In this document: one piece after another, positions 1 through 8,901 of the stretch | How the letters are laid out: each line of letters opens with the position of its first letter | Position numbering within the stretch: the first letter of the stretch is position 1 | NCBI GenBank assembly: GCA_030424865.1 | Contig: JAUHVR010000010.1 | Span: 1 to 64,000 of the forward strand | Direction of reading: 5' to 3' | From: Alphaproteobacteria bacterium | GTDB taxonomy: Bacteria; Pseudomonadota; Alphaproteobacteria; Rhodobacterales; Rhodobacteraceae | DNA: 64,000 nucleotides | Program-made: the position numbers and the translations under genes | The notes under the pieces: model-generated | What the model was told of the DNA's origin: nothing | The model's input: the letters and a program-made list of their open reading frames with translations, nothing else | Database searches by the model: none

Positions 1-63
1 CTCCGTGACCTGCGCCACCGCGTCGATCTTGAACTCATCTGAGTAACGAATTTGCCCTGACAT
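1..63 (-). CDS. IS3-family transposase OrfA, N-terminal fragment (runs off window)
   Basis: Only the first 21 codons are inside the window, starting at the ATG at 63 on the minus strand and reading MSGQIRYSDEFKIDAVAQVT. This is the typical start of the helix-turn-helix OrfA of IS3-family transposases, which recognises the element's terminal repeats before the OrfAB fusion cuts DNA. The rest of the element lies to the left of the window, so whether it is intact cannot be judged. Confidence 0.75.
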   Translation of the reverse strand, partial: MSGQIRYSDEFKIDAVAQVTE

Positions 64-125
64 TTGCATCGTCCTTTGCTTCCAAAATTACCAAGCAAAG
101 CGTCAACAAATCTAGGGGCACCTCA
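1..125 (-). mobile_element. End of an IS3-type insertion sequence
   Basis: Reading the minus strand from 125 gives TGAGGTGCCCCTAGATTTG, which looks like an IS3-family terminal inverted repeat and begins with the expected TG. The OrfA start lies 62 bp inside this end. The element boundary at about 125 is 14 bp past the coxM stop codon at 140, so the insertion abuts the end of the coxGSLM operon without breaking coxM. The other end and the target duplication are outside the window. Confidence 0.6.
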
Positions 126-139
126 CGGGCCGTCTTGCG

Positions 140-937
140 TTACACGGCGCTGTCGACCGCGCGTTTGGCCATCACTGATACAAGGTGCGCCCGGTATTCC
201 GCCGTACCGTGAATGTCGGACAACATTCCGCGCGAGTCGACGGTGGCACCGTCCAAAGCACCCGCTTCAAAGCTGGATGACAGGGCATTTTCCATCATCT
301 CGGCGCGAAACACGCCGTCCTGGCCGGCGCCCGTGACCGCAACGCGAGCCCCGCCGCCGGTCTGGGCCACAAAGACCCCGACCATGGCATAGCGGGACGC
401 CGGGTTCGGGAACTTGGTGTAGCCTGCGCTTGATGGGATCGGGAACTTGATCGCGGTGATGATCTCGTCTTCTCCTAGGGCTGTGGAAAACATGCCCTCA
501 AAGAAGTCGTCCGCCGCAATCTCGCGGCTGTTGGTCACCACGGTCGCCCCAAGGCCAAGGACCGCAGCGGGATAATCCGCGGCCGGGTCATTGTTGGCCA
601 CGGATCCACCAATTGTGCCCATCGACCGCACAGCAGGATCGCCAATGCCACCTGCCAGGCAGGCCAGGGCCGGGATCGCCTCGCGCACAGTGGCGCTGGC
701 GGCGACATCGGCGTGACGTGCCCCGGCGCCGATGGTGAGAACGCCATCCGCTGCCGAGATCGCATCCATCCCGGCAATCCCGCGCAGATCCACCAGATCG
801 GTGGGCGCGGCCAGGTGTTGCTTCATGGTGGGCAGCAGGGTCTGCCCGCCGCCCAGAACCTTGCCGTCTTCGGCCGAGGACAGGGCAGCGACCGCTTCAT
901 CGACGGATGCAGGCTTGTGATATTTTGTCTGATACAT
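140..937 (-). CDS. coxM: Molybdenum hydroxylase FAD-binding subunit (CoxM-like)
   Basis: 265 aa, the usual size for the FAD subunit of the CO dehydrogenase/xanthine dehydrogenase family. It passes electrons from the 2Fe-2S subunit to an acceptor. The N-terminal FAD loop GGGQTLLP (about residues 29-36) and the second flavin motif TIGGSVANNDPAADY (about 107-121) are both present. It is the last gene of the coxG-S-L-M operon, 11 bp after coxL. The S-L-M order is that of form II (BMS) enzymes. CO is not necessarily the substrate, and the symbol reflects family only. Confidence 0.9.
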   Translation of the reverse strand: MYQTKYHKPASVDEAVAALSSAEDGKVLGGGQTLLPTMKQHLAAPTDLVDLRGIAGMDAISAADGVLTIGAGARHADVAASATVREAIPALACLAGGIGDPAVRSMGTIGGSVANNDPAADYPAAVLGLGATVVTNSREIAADDFFEGMFSTALGEDEIITAIKFPIPSSAGYTKFPNPASRYAMVGVFVAQTGGGARVAVTGAGQDGVFRAEMMENALSSSFEAGALDGATVDSRGMLSDIHGTAEYRAHLVSVMAKRAVDSAV

Positions 938-948
938 CGTGTTGCTCC

Positions 949-3309
949 TTATTCCGCCGCCATCGAGGATTTCGCGTTTTGCAACGCGGTCCAGACCGCC
1001 AGCGGTGTTGCGGGCATTTGCAGGTCATTGGTGCCAATCGCGTCGGTGATCGCATTGATCACGGCGGGCGGAGAGCCGATGGCCCCGGCCTCACCGCAGC
1101 CCTTGACCCCCAGCGGGTTCAGCGGCGACGGCGTCGCGTTGTGGTCCAGTGCATAGCTGGGCACATCGTCCGCGCGGGGCATGCAATAGTCCATGTAGGA
1201 CGCGGTCAGCATCTGGCCGTCGTCGTCATAGACCACCTGTTCCAGCATCGCCTGACCGATGCCCTGGGTGACGCCGCCGTGGACCTGGCCCTCGACGATA
1301 TTGGGGTTGATGATGTTGCCAAAGTCATCCACCGCCGTGAACTTGACGATGTCGGTCACACCGGTTTCGGGGTCCACCTCGACCTCGCAGATCAGCGCAC
1401 CTGCCGGGAACGAGAAGTTCAGCGGGTCGTAGAAGGCCGCCTCTTTCAGGCCCGGCTCCATGCCTTCGGGCAGGTTGTGGGCGATGTAGGCAGCAAGACC
1501 GATCTCGTGCCAGGCCATCGACTTGTCGGTGCCCGCCACTTTGACCTCGCCGTTTTCGATGACGATGTCATCCTCGGACGCTTCCAGCGTATGGGCGGCG
1601 ATCTTCTTGGCCTTGGCTTCGACCTTGTCCAGCGCCTTGACGATGGCGGACATGCCGACAGGACCCGAGCGTGAGCCATAGGTGCCCATGCCGAACTGCA
1701 CCTTGTCGGTGTCACCATGCACAACCGAGACATTGTCGACCGGGATGCCCAGCCGGTCCGCAACCACCTGCGCAAAAGTCGTTTCGTGGCCCTGGCCGTG
1801 GCTGTGGCAGCCGGTCAGGATCTCGACCGAGCCCACGGGGTTCACCCGCACCTCGGCGCTTTCCCACAGACCAACCGCGGCCCCAAGCGAGCCGACGGCG
1901 GCCGAGGGCGCAATCCCGCAGGCCTCGACAAAAGTCGAATAGCCCAGACCGCGCAGCTTGCCGCGTGATGCAGCCTCGGCCTTGCGGGCGGCAAAGCCTG
2001 CCACGTCGGCAATGTCCTGCGCCATATCCAGGGTCTTGTGATAGTCGCCCGAATCGTACTGCAGGATGACCTGCGTCTGATAGGGGAACTCGGTGATGAA
2101 GTTCTTGCGGCGCAGCTCTGCCGGATCCATCCCCATCTCACGCGCTGCCGTTTCGATCATCCGCTCGACCGAATAGGTCGCCTCGGGACGGCCCGCGCCG
2201 CGATAGGCATCCACTGGCACCGTGTTGGTGTGGATCGCCTTCACGTTGCCATAGACAGCGGGCATGTCATAGCAGCCCGACAGCAACGTGCCGTGCAGAT
2301 AGGTCGGCGTCACGGTTGCAAAAAGCGAGACATAGGCGCCGATATTGGCCAGCGTGTCGGTCTTGAACCCGACAATCCGGCCCTCGGCATCAAAGCCCAT
2401 TGTCGCCTTGGTCACGTGATCCCGGCCATGCGCGTCGGTCAGGAAGGCCTCGGTCCGGTCCGAGGTCCATTTGACCGACCGACCCGTTTTCATCGAGGCC
2501 CAGAGACAGGTGATTTCCTCGGGGTAGATGTAGATCTTGGAGCCGAACCCACCGCCCACGTCCGGCGCGATGACCCGAAGCTTGTGCTCAGGCGCGACGT
2601 TGTAAAAGGCCGACAGCACCAGCCGCGCCACATGCGGGTTCTGGCTGGTGGTGTAAAGCGTGTAGTGATCCTCGGCCTCGTCAAAGATCGCAACGGCAGA
2701 CCGCGGCTCCATCGGGTTGGGGCTGAGGCGGTTGTTGACGATCTTCATCTCGGTGATGTGGTGCGCGCCTTCAAGCGCCGCAGCAACCGCCGCTTCGTCG
2801 CCGATCTCCCAGTCGTAGATCAGGTTGCCGGGCACGTTCTCATGCACCTGCGCTGCTCCGTCCTGAAAGGCGTCTTCGACACCGATGCTGGCGGGCAACT
2901 CTTCGTAATCCAGTTCGACCAATTCCGCCGCCGCGCGGGCGATCGCCTGCGTCTCGGCTACAACAACCGCCACCGCATCGCCGACATAGCGGCCATAGGT
3001 GGTGACCATCGGGTTCCAGACGCCACACTGCATCGGGCTGCCGTCTTTCGAGGTGATCGACCAGCCGGTGATGATGTCACCGATCCCGTCTTCCTTCATC
3101 TCGGGGCCGGTATGCACGGCGATCACGCCCTCCATCGCCATGGCAGCCGAGCTGTCCACGCCGTTGATCTTGGCATGGGCCACCGGGCAGCGGACAAAGG
3201 CCGCATAGGCCTGATTGTCGACGCGGACATCGTCGGTGTACTTGCCCTTGCCGGTGATGAAACGTTTGTCTTCCTTGCGCTCTACGCGTGCGCCAATTCC
3301 GTCGCTCAT
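949..3309 (-). CDS. coxL: Molybdenum hydroxylase large subunit, form II CoxL-like
   Basis: 786 aa, full length for the molybdopterin-cytosine-dinucleotide subunit of aerobic CO dehydrogenase-like hydroxylases. The active-site loop reads AYRGAGR at residues 368-374. True form I CO dehydrogenase has AYXCSFR, with the Cys that binds the Mo-Cu cluster, so this protein is form II and lacks that Cys. The catalytic Glu common to the xanthine oxidase family is in GCGEAGAIGSPP (E740). The Mo-cofactor glycine loop GGGFGSKIY is also present. Substrate is unknown. The neighbouring importer and deaminase suggest an N-heterocycle. Confidence 0.9.
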   Translation of the reverse strand: MSDGIGARVERKEDKRFITGKGKYTDDVRVDNQAYAAFVRCPVAHAKINGVDSSAAMAMEGVIAVHTGPEMKEDGIGDIITGWSITSKDGSPMQCGVWNPMVTTYGRYVGDAVAVVVAETQAIARAAAELVELDYEELPASIGVEDAFQDGAAQVHENVPGNLIYDWEIGDEAAVAAALEGAHHITEMKIVNNRLSPNPMEPRSAVAIFDEAEDHYTLYTTSQNPHVARLVLSAFYNVAPEHKLRVIAPDVGGGFGSKIYIYPEEITCLWASMKTGRSVKWTSDRTEAFLTDAHGRDHVTKATMGFDAEGRIVGFKTDTLANIGAYVSLFATVTPTYLHGTLLSGCYDMPAVYGNVKAIHTNTVPVDAYRGAGRPEATYSVERMIETAAREMGMDPAELRRKNFITEFPYQTQVILQYDSGDYHKTLDMAQDIADVAGFAARKAEAASRGKLRGLGYSTFVEACGIAPSAAVGSLGAAVGLWESAEVRVNPVGSVEILTGCHSHGQGHETTFAQVVADRLGIPVDNVSVVHGDTDKVQFGMGTYGSRSGPVGMSAIVKALDKVEAKAKKIAAHTLEASEDDIVIENGEVKVAGTDKSMAWHEIGLAAYIAHNLPEGMEPGLKEAAFYDPLNFSFPAGALICEVEVDPETGVTDIVKFTAVDDFGNIINPNIVEGQVHGGVTQGIGQAMLEQVVYDDDGQMLTASYMDYCMPRADDVPSYALDHNATPSPLNPLGVKGCGEAGAIGSPPAVINAITDAIGTNDLQMPATPLAVWTALQNAKSSMAAE

Positions 3310-3321
3310 GTCACCCCCTCC

Positions 3322-3819
<498 letters not shown>

Positions 3820-3851
3820 TTGTTTCCTCCCATTGCGATCAAGGGCAGCGG

Positions 3852-4292
3852 CTATCCCGCCACCGCCTTTGAAAAGTTGTCAAAGAACTGGTCTGCCAGC
3901 TTGGCCGAGGTCGATTTGACCAGGCGAGAGCCCAGCTGCGCCAGCTTGCCGCCCACCTGGGCGTTTGCTGTGTAGTCCAGAACGGTTTCCGCGCCGTCCT
4001 CGGTCAGGGTCACATCCGCGCCGCCCTTGGCAAACCCGGCCACGCCGCCCTTGCCTTCGCCGACAATCGAATAACTGTAGGGTGGGTTCAGATCCTGCAG
4101 CTCGACGCGCCCCGAAAACCGCGCTTTCACCGGCCCGATCTTCAGCGCGACCTTGGCGGTCATTTCGGTGTCAGAATCCTTTTCCAGCTCTTCGCAGCCG
4201 GGGATGCATTGCGCCAAGACCTCGGCGTTGTTCAATGCGGCCCATACAGTGGCGACGTCGGCCGGGATCCGGTATTGGCCGGACAAATCCAT
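3852..4292 (-). CDS. coxG: CoxG-like SRPBCC-fold protein
   Basis: 146 aa, an SRPBCC (START-like) fold protein of the CO dehydrogenase subunit G family. It begins [20 protein letters not shown] and carries the ligand-pocket pattern C-I-P-G-C-E-E-L typical of CoxG. CoxG proteins are thought to help anchor or assemble the hydroxylase at the membrane. They occur in many form II operons that do not oxidise CO. It is the first gene of the coxG-S-L-M unit, 96 bp downstream of a perfect palindrome that may be the operator. Confidence 0.85.
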   Translation of the reverse strand: MDLSGQYRIPADVATVWAALNNAEVLAQCIPGCEELEKDSDTEMTAKVALKIGPVKARFSGRVELQDLNPPYSYSIVGEGKGGVAGFAKGGADVTLTEDGAETVLDYTANAQVGGKLAQLGSRLVKSTSAKLADQFFDNFSKAVAG

Positions 4293-4343
4293 CTGAGTGC
4301 TCCTCTATCGTGCCTAGAAAGAGTGCAAAAACTGATCTGAACC

Positions 4344-4349
4344 TGTCAA
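4344..4349 (-). promoter_or_regulatory. Possible -35 element upstream of coxG
   Basis: TTGACA reads on the minus strand at 4349-4344, 52 bp upstream of the coxG ATG, in the gap between the regulator gene and coxG. No convincing -10 hexamer lies at the usual 16-18 bp spacing, so this is a weak call. Confidence 0.25.
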
Positions 4350-4387
4350 TTTGCCCATGCGGGCAGCGATTGAATTGAAATGGCGAT

Positions 4388-4407
4388 CTGTCTCAGGCCT
4401 GAGACAG
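4388..4407. promoter_or_regulatory. Perfect 20-bp palindrome, likely operator of the coxGSLM operon
   Basis: The sequence CTGTCTCAGG is followed directly by its exact reverse complement, a 20-bp perfect dyad. It lies immediately after the stop codon of the Fis-type regulator (4408) and 96 bp upstream of the coxG start. No T-run follows it on the minus strand, so it is not a terminator for the regulator. TGTC...GACA dyads are the kind of site bound by Fis-type helix-turn-helix activators such as AcoR, so the adjacent regulator is the obvious candidate. Confidence 0.55.
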
Positions 4408-5370
4408 TTACTTTTTCAATCCGTGCCGATCGAGCATCCGGTAAAAGGTCGCACGGCTTACGCCAAGATCCTTGGCTGCCTTGGACATGATTCCGTCATT
4501 GCGCGCGATGGCGCGCTTGATGGCGCTGCGTTCGGCCGCTTCCAGTCCGCGCGGCTGGGCCGAGCGGTCCAGCAGGTCGCGCCTTGGGATCGGCCGTTGC
4601 GACAGGTCTTCCTTGATCTGCAACAGCTTCCGGGCGGCGCGGTTTGCGCCGATGATCAGATCATCATCATCCGCCGCAAGCAGCGGTGTGCCGATCTTGG
4701 AGTATCCGTTCGCAACAAAGATATTCGCGTAGTCGAAACAGGCGCGGAAGTATTCGCTTTCGATGCGGTTGGCCGTGGCCGTGATGATCGGCAGCAGAAA
4801 CTGGGCCGAGCCCGCATCGGTGTCCGAGCGTGCGCTTGTCACGTCCAGAACCGCCGCCACCTCGCCCGAGGGATCAAAGATCGGCGCGCCCACGCAGGTC
4901 AGCGGCGTGGCCGAGCACATGTAGTGCTGGTCCTTGACCACAACCATCGGGCGTTGTTCCACGGCCACCGTCCCAATGGCGTTGGTGCCCTGATGGCTTT
5001 CCGCCCAGACCGAGCCAAGCCTCAGGCCGGCGTCCTGGAAATCCGGCTCGTCATAATCGTTCGAGATCTGGTCGACCAGAACCCCGTTCCTGTCACTCAG
5101 CACAACGGTAAAGCCCGACAGGCCCACCGATTGAAACAGATCTTCCAGGATCGGGCGCGCGACATACATCAGTCGATCCTGCCGCAGGCGGATGTCGGAA
5201 AGCTCTCGTTCGGTCAGAACATGCGCCTGGGACCGCTCTGCGGCAACGCCGTGATGCAGCAGGCTGCGCCGCCAAGAGGCCACAATCACAGAGTGGCCTG
5301 CCGAACCCTGTTCGACCGCCAGTTGTATCTTTTTCAGATGCCCATCCGTGGAAATCGGATCGAGACCCAT
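4408..5370 (-). CDS. GAF-Fis transcriptional regulator (AcoR-like, no AAA+ domain)
   Basis: 320 aa. The N-terminal two thirds resemble the GAF sensor of AcoR-type regulators, with hallmark stretches VIVASWRRS (about 28-36), GSVWAESHQGTNAIGT (about 140-155) and CVGAPIFDPSG. The last ~40 residues form a Fis-type helix-turn-helix (KAAKDLGVSRATFYRMLDR). The sigma-54-contacting AAA+ ATPase that normally sits between them (GAFTGA, Walker A) is absent. It therefore cannot drive sigma-54 promoters in the usual way and probably acts as a plain DNA-binding sensor. It lies between coxE and coxG and probably controls them through the palindrome at 4388-4407. Confidence 0.8.
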   Translation of the reverse strand: MGLDPISTDGHLKKIQLAVEQGSAGHSVIVASWRRSLLHHGVAAERSQAHVLTERELSDIRLRQDRLMYVARPILEDLFQSVGLSGFTVVLSDRNGVLVDQISNDYDEPDFQDAGLRLGSVWAESHQGTNAIGTVAVEQRPMVVVKDQHYMCSATPLTCVGAPIFDPSGEVAAVLDVTSARSDTDAGSAQFLLPIITATANRIESEYFRACFDYANIFVANGYSKIGTPLLAADDDDLIIGANRAARKLLQIKEDLSQRPIPRRDLLDRSAQPRGLEAAERSAIKRAIARNDGIMSKAAKDLGVSRATFYRMLDRHGLKK

Positions 5371-5418
5371 GCTGTCCTCCCTGCTACAAAGATGCGCAAG
5401 GGAAGCGGGCCTGTCAAA

Positions 5419-6630
5419 TCATGCGCGCGCCGGGGCCCGGAAAATTGGCTGGCTCAGGACCTGCGAAAGCTCTTTCAAGCTGTCCAGAGAATGGCAGGCG
5501 CAGGCGGTATCTGTCTGATCATGCAGGATTTTCACGCCACTTGCGCGGGGTTCAAACCCATCCCATCGCAGCAGAGGATTCAGCCAGATCACATGCCGTG
5601 CGGATCGGCGCAAACGCGCCACCTCGCGCTGCAAGAGCTCCAGATCGCCGCGTTCCAGCCCGTCGGTTATCAGCAGAACAATGGCGCCACGCGATAGAAC
5701 CCGGCGAGACCAGCGCTTGTTGAACGCCTCGATCGCGGTGCCAATCTGGGTGCCGCCTTCCCAATCCTGCGCCTCGTGTCCGACGGCGGACAGGGCGGCA
5801 TCGGGGTCACCCAGATCCAGGCTGCGGGTGATGTTGGTCAACTGGGTGCCAAAGGTAAAGGCATGCAGCTTGCCCCAGGACCGCACCCGCGCATGGGCCA
5901 GGGCGTGCAGATAGCGCAGCAGAATGCGGGAATAGACGGCCATCGAGCCCGAGATATCGCAAAGCGCTACAAGGTCGGGTGGGCGTTGCAGCGGCGATTT
6001 GTGCGTGATCCTGTCGATCTCTCCTGCCCGCCGCATCGCGCTGCGAAGGGTGGTGCGCGCGTCGGGGCGCAGCCCCGAAGGGGTCGGGCGGAACCGGCGT
6101 GTTTTCATGGGTTTGACCGGCAGGGTCAGGAGGCGCAGGGCCTCTTGCGCCTCGGTCAACTCACCGGTCGACATCTGTTCGAAATCCTTGGACGACAGGA
6201 CCTCGGCGTCCGACCAGGTAAAGGCCGCGTATTCAACGATCTCTTCGCGCGGCTTCGGCTCTTTCTTTGGCGGGGCACCGTCGCCCAGGGCCTCTCGCGC
6301 GCGACGGTCGGCGTTTGGCGATTTCGCCGGTTCCGCGTCGTCGGTCAGTTCGGGCGACAGCATGTACATCATCGCGTCCAGAAACTCTGGATCGCGCCAG
6401 AACATGGCAAAGACCTGATGAAAGATCTGCAGGTCCGTCGCCCGCGTGATCAGCGTGGCGCGCAGCGTGTGATAGAAATCGACCCGTTCCGAAAAGCCCG
6501 TTGCTTCGACCGCGCGGATGGCGGTTTCGACCTGTCCGCTGCCGACCCGCACACCCGCCTTGCGCAGGGCGCGGGCGAAATGGACGATGTTATCAACGAG
6601 CCGCCCCTCGGTTTCGGCAAGCGCCGACAT
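5419..6630 (-). CDS. coxE: VWA-domain protein CoxE
   Basis: 403 aa, a CoxE-type protein with a C-terminal von Willebrand A domain. The MIDAS motif DISGS is at residues 225-229. The acidic/proline linker before it is typical. With the MoxR ATPase CoxD it forms a chaperone pair that matures the molybdenum active site in cox operons. Its ATG (6630-6628) shares one base with the coxD stop codon (TGATG), so the two are translationally coupled. Confidence 0.9.
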   Translation of the reverse strand: MSALAETEGRLVDNIVHFARALRKAGVRVGSGQVETAIRAVEATGFSERVDFYHTLRATLITRATDLQIFHQVFAMFWRDPEFLDAMMYMLSPELTDDAEPAKSPNADRRAREALGDGAPPKKEPKPREEIVEYAAFTWSDAEVLSSKDFEQMSTGELTEAQEALRLLTLPVKPMKTRRFRPTPSGLRPDARTTLRSAMRRAGEIDRITHKSPLQRPPDLVALCDISGSMAVYSRILLRYLHALAHARVRSWGKLHAFTFGTQLTNITRSLDLGDPDAALSAVGHEAQDWEGGTQIGTAIEAFNKRWSRRVLSRGAIVLLITDGLERGDLELLQREVARLRRSARHVIWLNPLLRWDGFEPRASGVKILHDQTDTACACHSLDSLKELSQVLSQPIFRAPARA

Positions 6631-7547
6631 CAGGCCACCGCGGCCAGCCGGCTTTTGGCCTCGTCCAGGATGCGCGTCGTTTCGGCCCCGGCAATGCGGC
6701 CGATGTCGTCCTGATACTTCAGCAGCGCGCCCAGCGTGTCGGTGATCACGTCCGGCGACAGGGCGACCGCATCCAGCGCCACCAGGCAGCGCGCCCAGTC
6801 GATGCTTTCAGCCACACCCGGGGCCTTGAACAGATCGAGCTCGCGCAGACCCTGCACAAAGGCGACCACTTCGCCCGACAACCGGTCCGAGGCTTCGGGC
6901 ACGCGGCTTTGCACGATCTGCAACTCCCGCTCAAAGGCGGGGTAGTCGACCCAATGATAAAGGCAACGCCGCTTCAATGCGTCATGCACCTCGCGCGTGC
7001 GGTTCGAGGTCAGGATCACAATCGGCGGGTCTTCGGCGGCGATGGTGCCGATCTCGGGGATCGTCACCTGATAGTCCGATAGCACCTCCAGCAGGAAGGC
7101 CTCAAAAGGTTCGTCGGTCCGGTCGATCTCGTCGATCAGCAGCACCGGCGGGCCGGCTTCTTGTGGTTGCAGCGCCTGCAGCAAAGGGCGGCGGATCAGG
7201 AACTCGTCCGAGAAAAGCTGCGTCTGCAGCGCCTGCCGGTCGGTGTTGCCCAAGGCCTCGGCGGTGCGGATGGCGATCATCTGTGCCGCAAAGTTCCACT
7301 CATAGATCGCCGATGCGGCGTCCAGACCTTCGTAACATTGCAACCGGATCAGGGGCCGCCCCAGCGCGGCGGCCAGGGCCTTGGCGATCTCGGTCTTGCC
7401 GACGCCTGCCTCCCCTTCCAGAAACATCGGCTTGCCGAGTTTCAGCGACAGAAAGGCCACCGTGCCCAGATCGCGCCCGCAGGCGTAGTTCTGGGTCGCC
7501 AAAAGGGAAATGGTGTCGTCAATGCTGGTCGGGACGTCTGTGGTCAC
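6630..7547 (-). CDS. coxD: MoxR-family AAA+ ATPase (CoxD)
   Basis: 305 aa from the GTG at 7547, chosen because GGAGG lies seven bases upstream and because the longer reading would overlap the preceding gene by about 80 bp. Walker A GEAGVGKT is at residues 45-52, and the Walker B region reads VLLIDEIDR. MoxR proteins act with VWA partners as metal-cofactor maturation chaperones. Here the partner is the overlapping coxE. It stands 67 bp downstream of the deaminase-like gene in the same direction. Confidence 0.88.
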   Translation of the reverse strand: MTTDVPTSIDDTISLLATQNYACGRDLGTVAFLSLKLGKPMFLEGEAGVGKTEIAKALAAALGRPLIRLQCYEGLDAASAIYEWNFAAQMIAIRTAEALGNTDRQALQTQLFSDEFLIRRPLLQALQPQEAGPPVLLIDEIDRTDEPFEAFLLEVLSDYQVTIPEIGTIAAEDPPIVILTSNRTREVHDALKRRCLYHWVDYPAFERELQIVQSRVPEASDRLSGEVVAFVQGLRELDLFKAPGVAESIDWARCLVALDAVALSPDVITDTLGALLKYQDDIGRIAGAETTRILDEAKSRLAAVA

Positions 7548-7614
7548 GCGGGCCTCCGGGTCTTTTGCCAAGAGATAAGCAGCCCGGGGGCCTCTGTCCA
7601 ATGCGGCAATGTCG

Positions 7615-8892
7615 CTACCTGAGACGGGCCTCGTCCAATGCGCCCTCGCGGCCCTGCGCGGTGATCTGGTAGCTGACCGGGTCCGAAGAGGCCACACAGA
7701 CCCCCTTGCGGAACACCTTCAGCCGATGCGCGCGCAGGCGGATCGCCTCAATCGTGTCGCTGGCCTGCAGCAGCACAAAACTCGCGTCGCAGCCCTTGGA
7801 CAGTCCATAGCCCTCAAGCCCCATGATCTTGGCCGAGGTCTCGGTCACCGCCTCAAAGCACCAGGCCATGTCGGCGCGGCTGGACAGCTGCCCGACGTGC
7901 AGGCCCATAAAGGCCACGTCCAGCATGTCGGCCTTGCCCAGCGAATACCAGGGGTCCATCACGCAGTCGGATCCAAAGCCCACGGTCACGCCAGCGTCAC
8001 GCAGCTCGCGCACACGGGTCTGGCCGCGCCGCTTGGGGTAGGTGTCGTGCCGCCCCTGCAACATGATGTTGATCAACGGGTTCGGGATCGCGTGCACCTG
8101 AGCCTCTGCGATCAGCGGGATCAGCTTGGAGACATAGTAGTTGTCCATCGAATGCATCGAGGTCAGATGCGACCCCGCCACGCGCCCCTGCAGCCCAAGC
8201 CGCTGTGTTTCATAGGCCAGCGTCTCGATATGCCTGCTGTGCGGATCATCGCTTTCGTCGCAATGCATGTCGACCATCAGGCCACGCTCGGCCGCGATCT
8301 CGCACAGCAGGCGGACGCTTTCCGCACCATCCGCCATGGTGCGTTCGAAATGCGGGATGCCGCCCACCACGTCGACGCCCATGTCGAGCGCGCGCACCGT
8401 GTTCGCCATCGCAGTCGGGTCGCGCAAGACGCCGTCCTGCGGAAAGGCGACAAGCTGCAGATCGATGTAGCCCTTGATGCGCTCGCGCACCTCCAGCAGG
8501 GCCTGCACACCTTTCAGTTCGTCATCACAGGTGTCCACGTGGGTGCGGATCGCGCCGATGCCCTTGGCCAACGCCAGATCGCAATAGCGCATGGCGCGGT
8601 CGATGATGTCATCGACCGTCTGGATCGGCTTCAGCTCGCCCCAAAGCGCGATGCCTTCCAAAAGCGTGCCCGAGACGTTCATGCGCGGCGTGCCCAGCGA
8701 CAGCGTGGCGTCCATGTGGAAATGCGGGTCGATGAAGGGCGGCGACACCAGATAGCCGCCCGCGTCCACAACCTCTTTGGCCTCTGCCGTGATCCCGGCC
8801 TCAACGGCGGCGATCTTGCCATCCGCGCAGGCGATGTCCATGCCGGTGCGGCCATCCGGCAGGTTGGCGTTTTTGACGATCAGGTCGAACAT
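7615..8892 (-). CDS. Cytosine-deaminase-like amidohydrolase
   Basis: 425 aa, close to E. coli CodA in length and motif order. The metal and catalytic residues align: H57 and H59 (DPHFH), Q152 (FPQDG), H210 and E213 (HCDE), H242 (SHLTSMHS) and D309 (GSDC). The residue after D309 is Cys310, where CodA has Asp314, a residue that contacts the pyrimidine ring. Substrate is therefore likely to be an amino-substituted heterocycle other than cytosine. It is the last gene after a BMP-type importer, nine bases after the permease, so it probably acts on the imported compound. Confidence 0.82.
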   Translation of the reverse strand: MFDLIVKNANLPDGRTGMDIACADGKIAAVEAGITAEAKEVVDAGGYLVSPPFIDPHFHMDATLSLGTPRMNVSGTLLEGIALWGELKPIQTVDDIIDRAMRYCDLALAKGIGAIRTHVDTCDDELKGVQALLEVRERIKGYIDLQLVAFPQDGVLRDPTAMANTVRALDMGVDVVGGIPHFERTMADGAESVRLLCEIAAERGLMVDMHCDESDDPHSRHIETLAYETQRLGLQGRVAGSHLTSMHSMDNYYVSKLIPLIAEAQVHAIPNPLINIMLQGRHDTYPKRRGQTRVRELRDAGVTVGFGSDCVMDPWYSLGKADMLDVAFMGLHVGQLSSRADMAWCFEAVTETSAKIMGLEGYGLSKGCDASFVLLQASDTIEAIRLRAHRLKVFRKGVCVASSDPVSYQITAQGREGALDEARLR

Positions 8893-8901
8893 GGGGCTCT
8901 C

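Noticed and set aside
949-3309. Calling the cox genes a true aerobic CO dehydrogenase
   Set aside because: The active-site loop is AYRGAGR, not AYXCSFR, and the order is S-L-M. This is form II, whose ability to oxidise CO is not supported.
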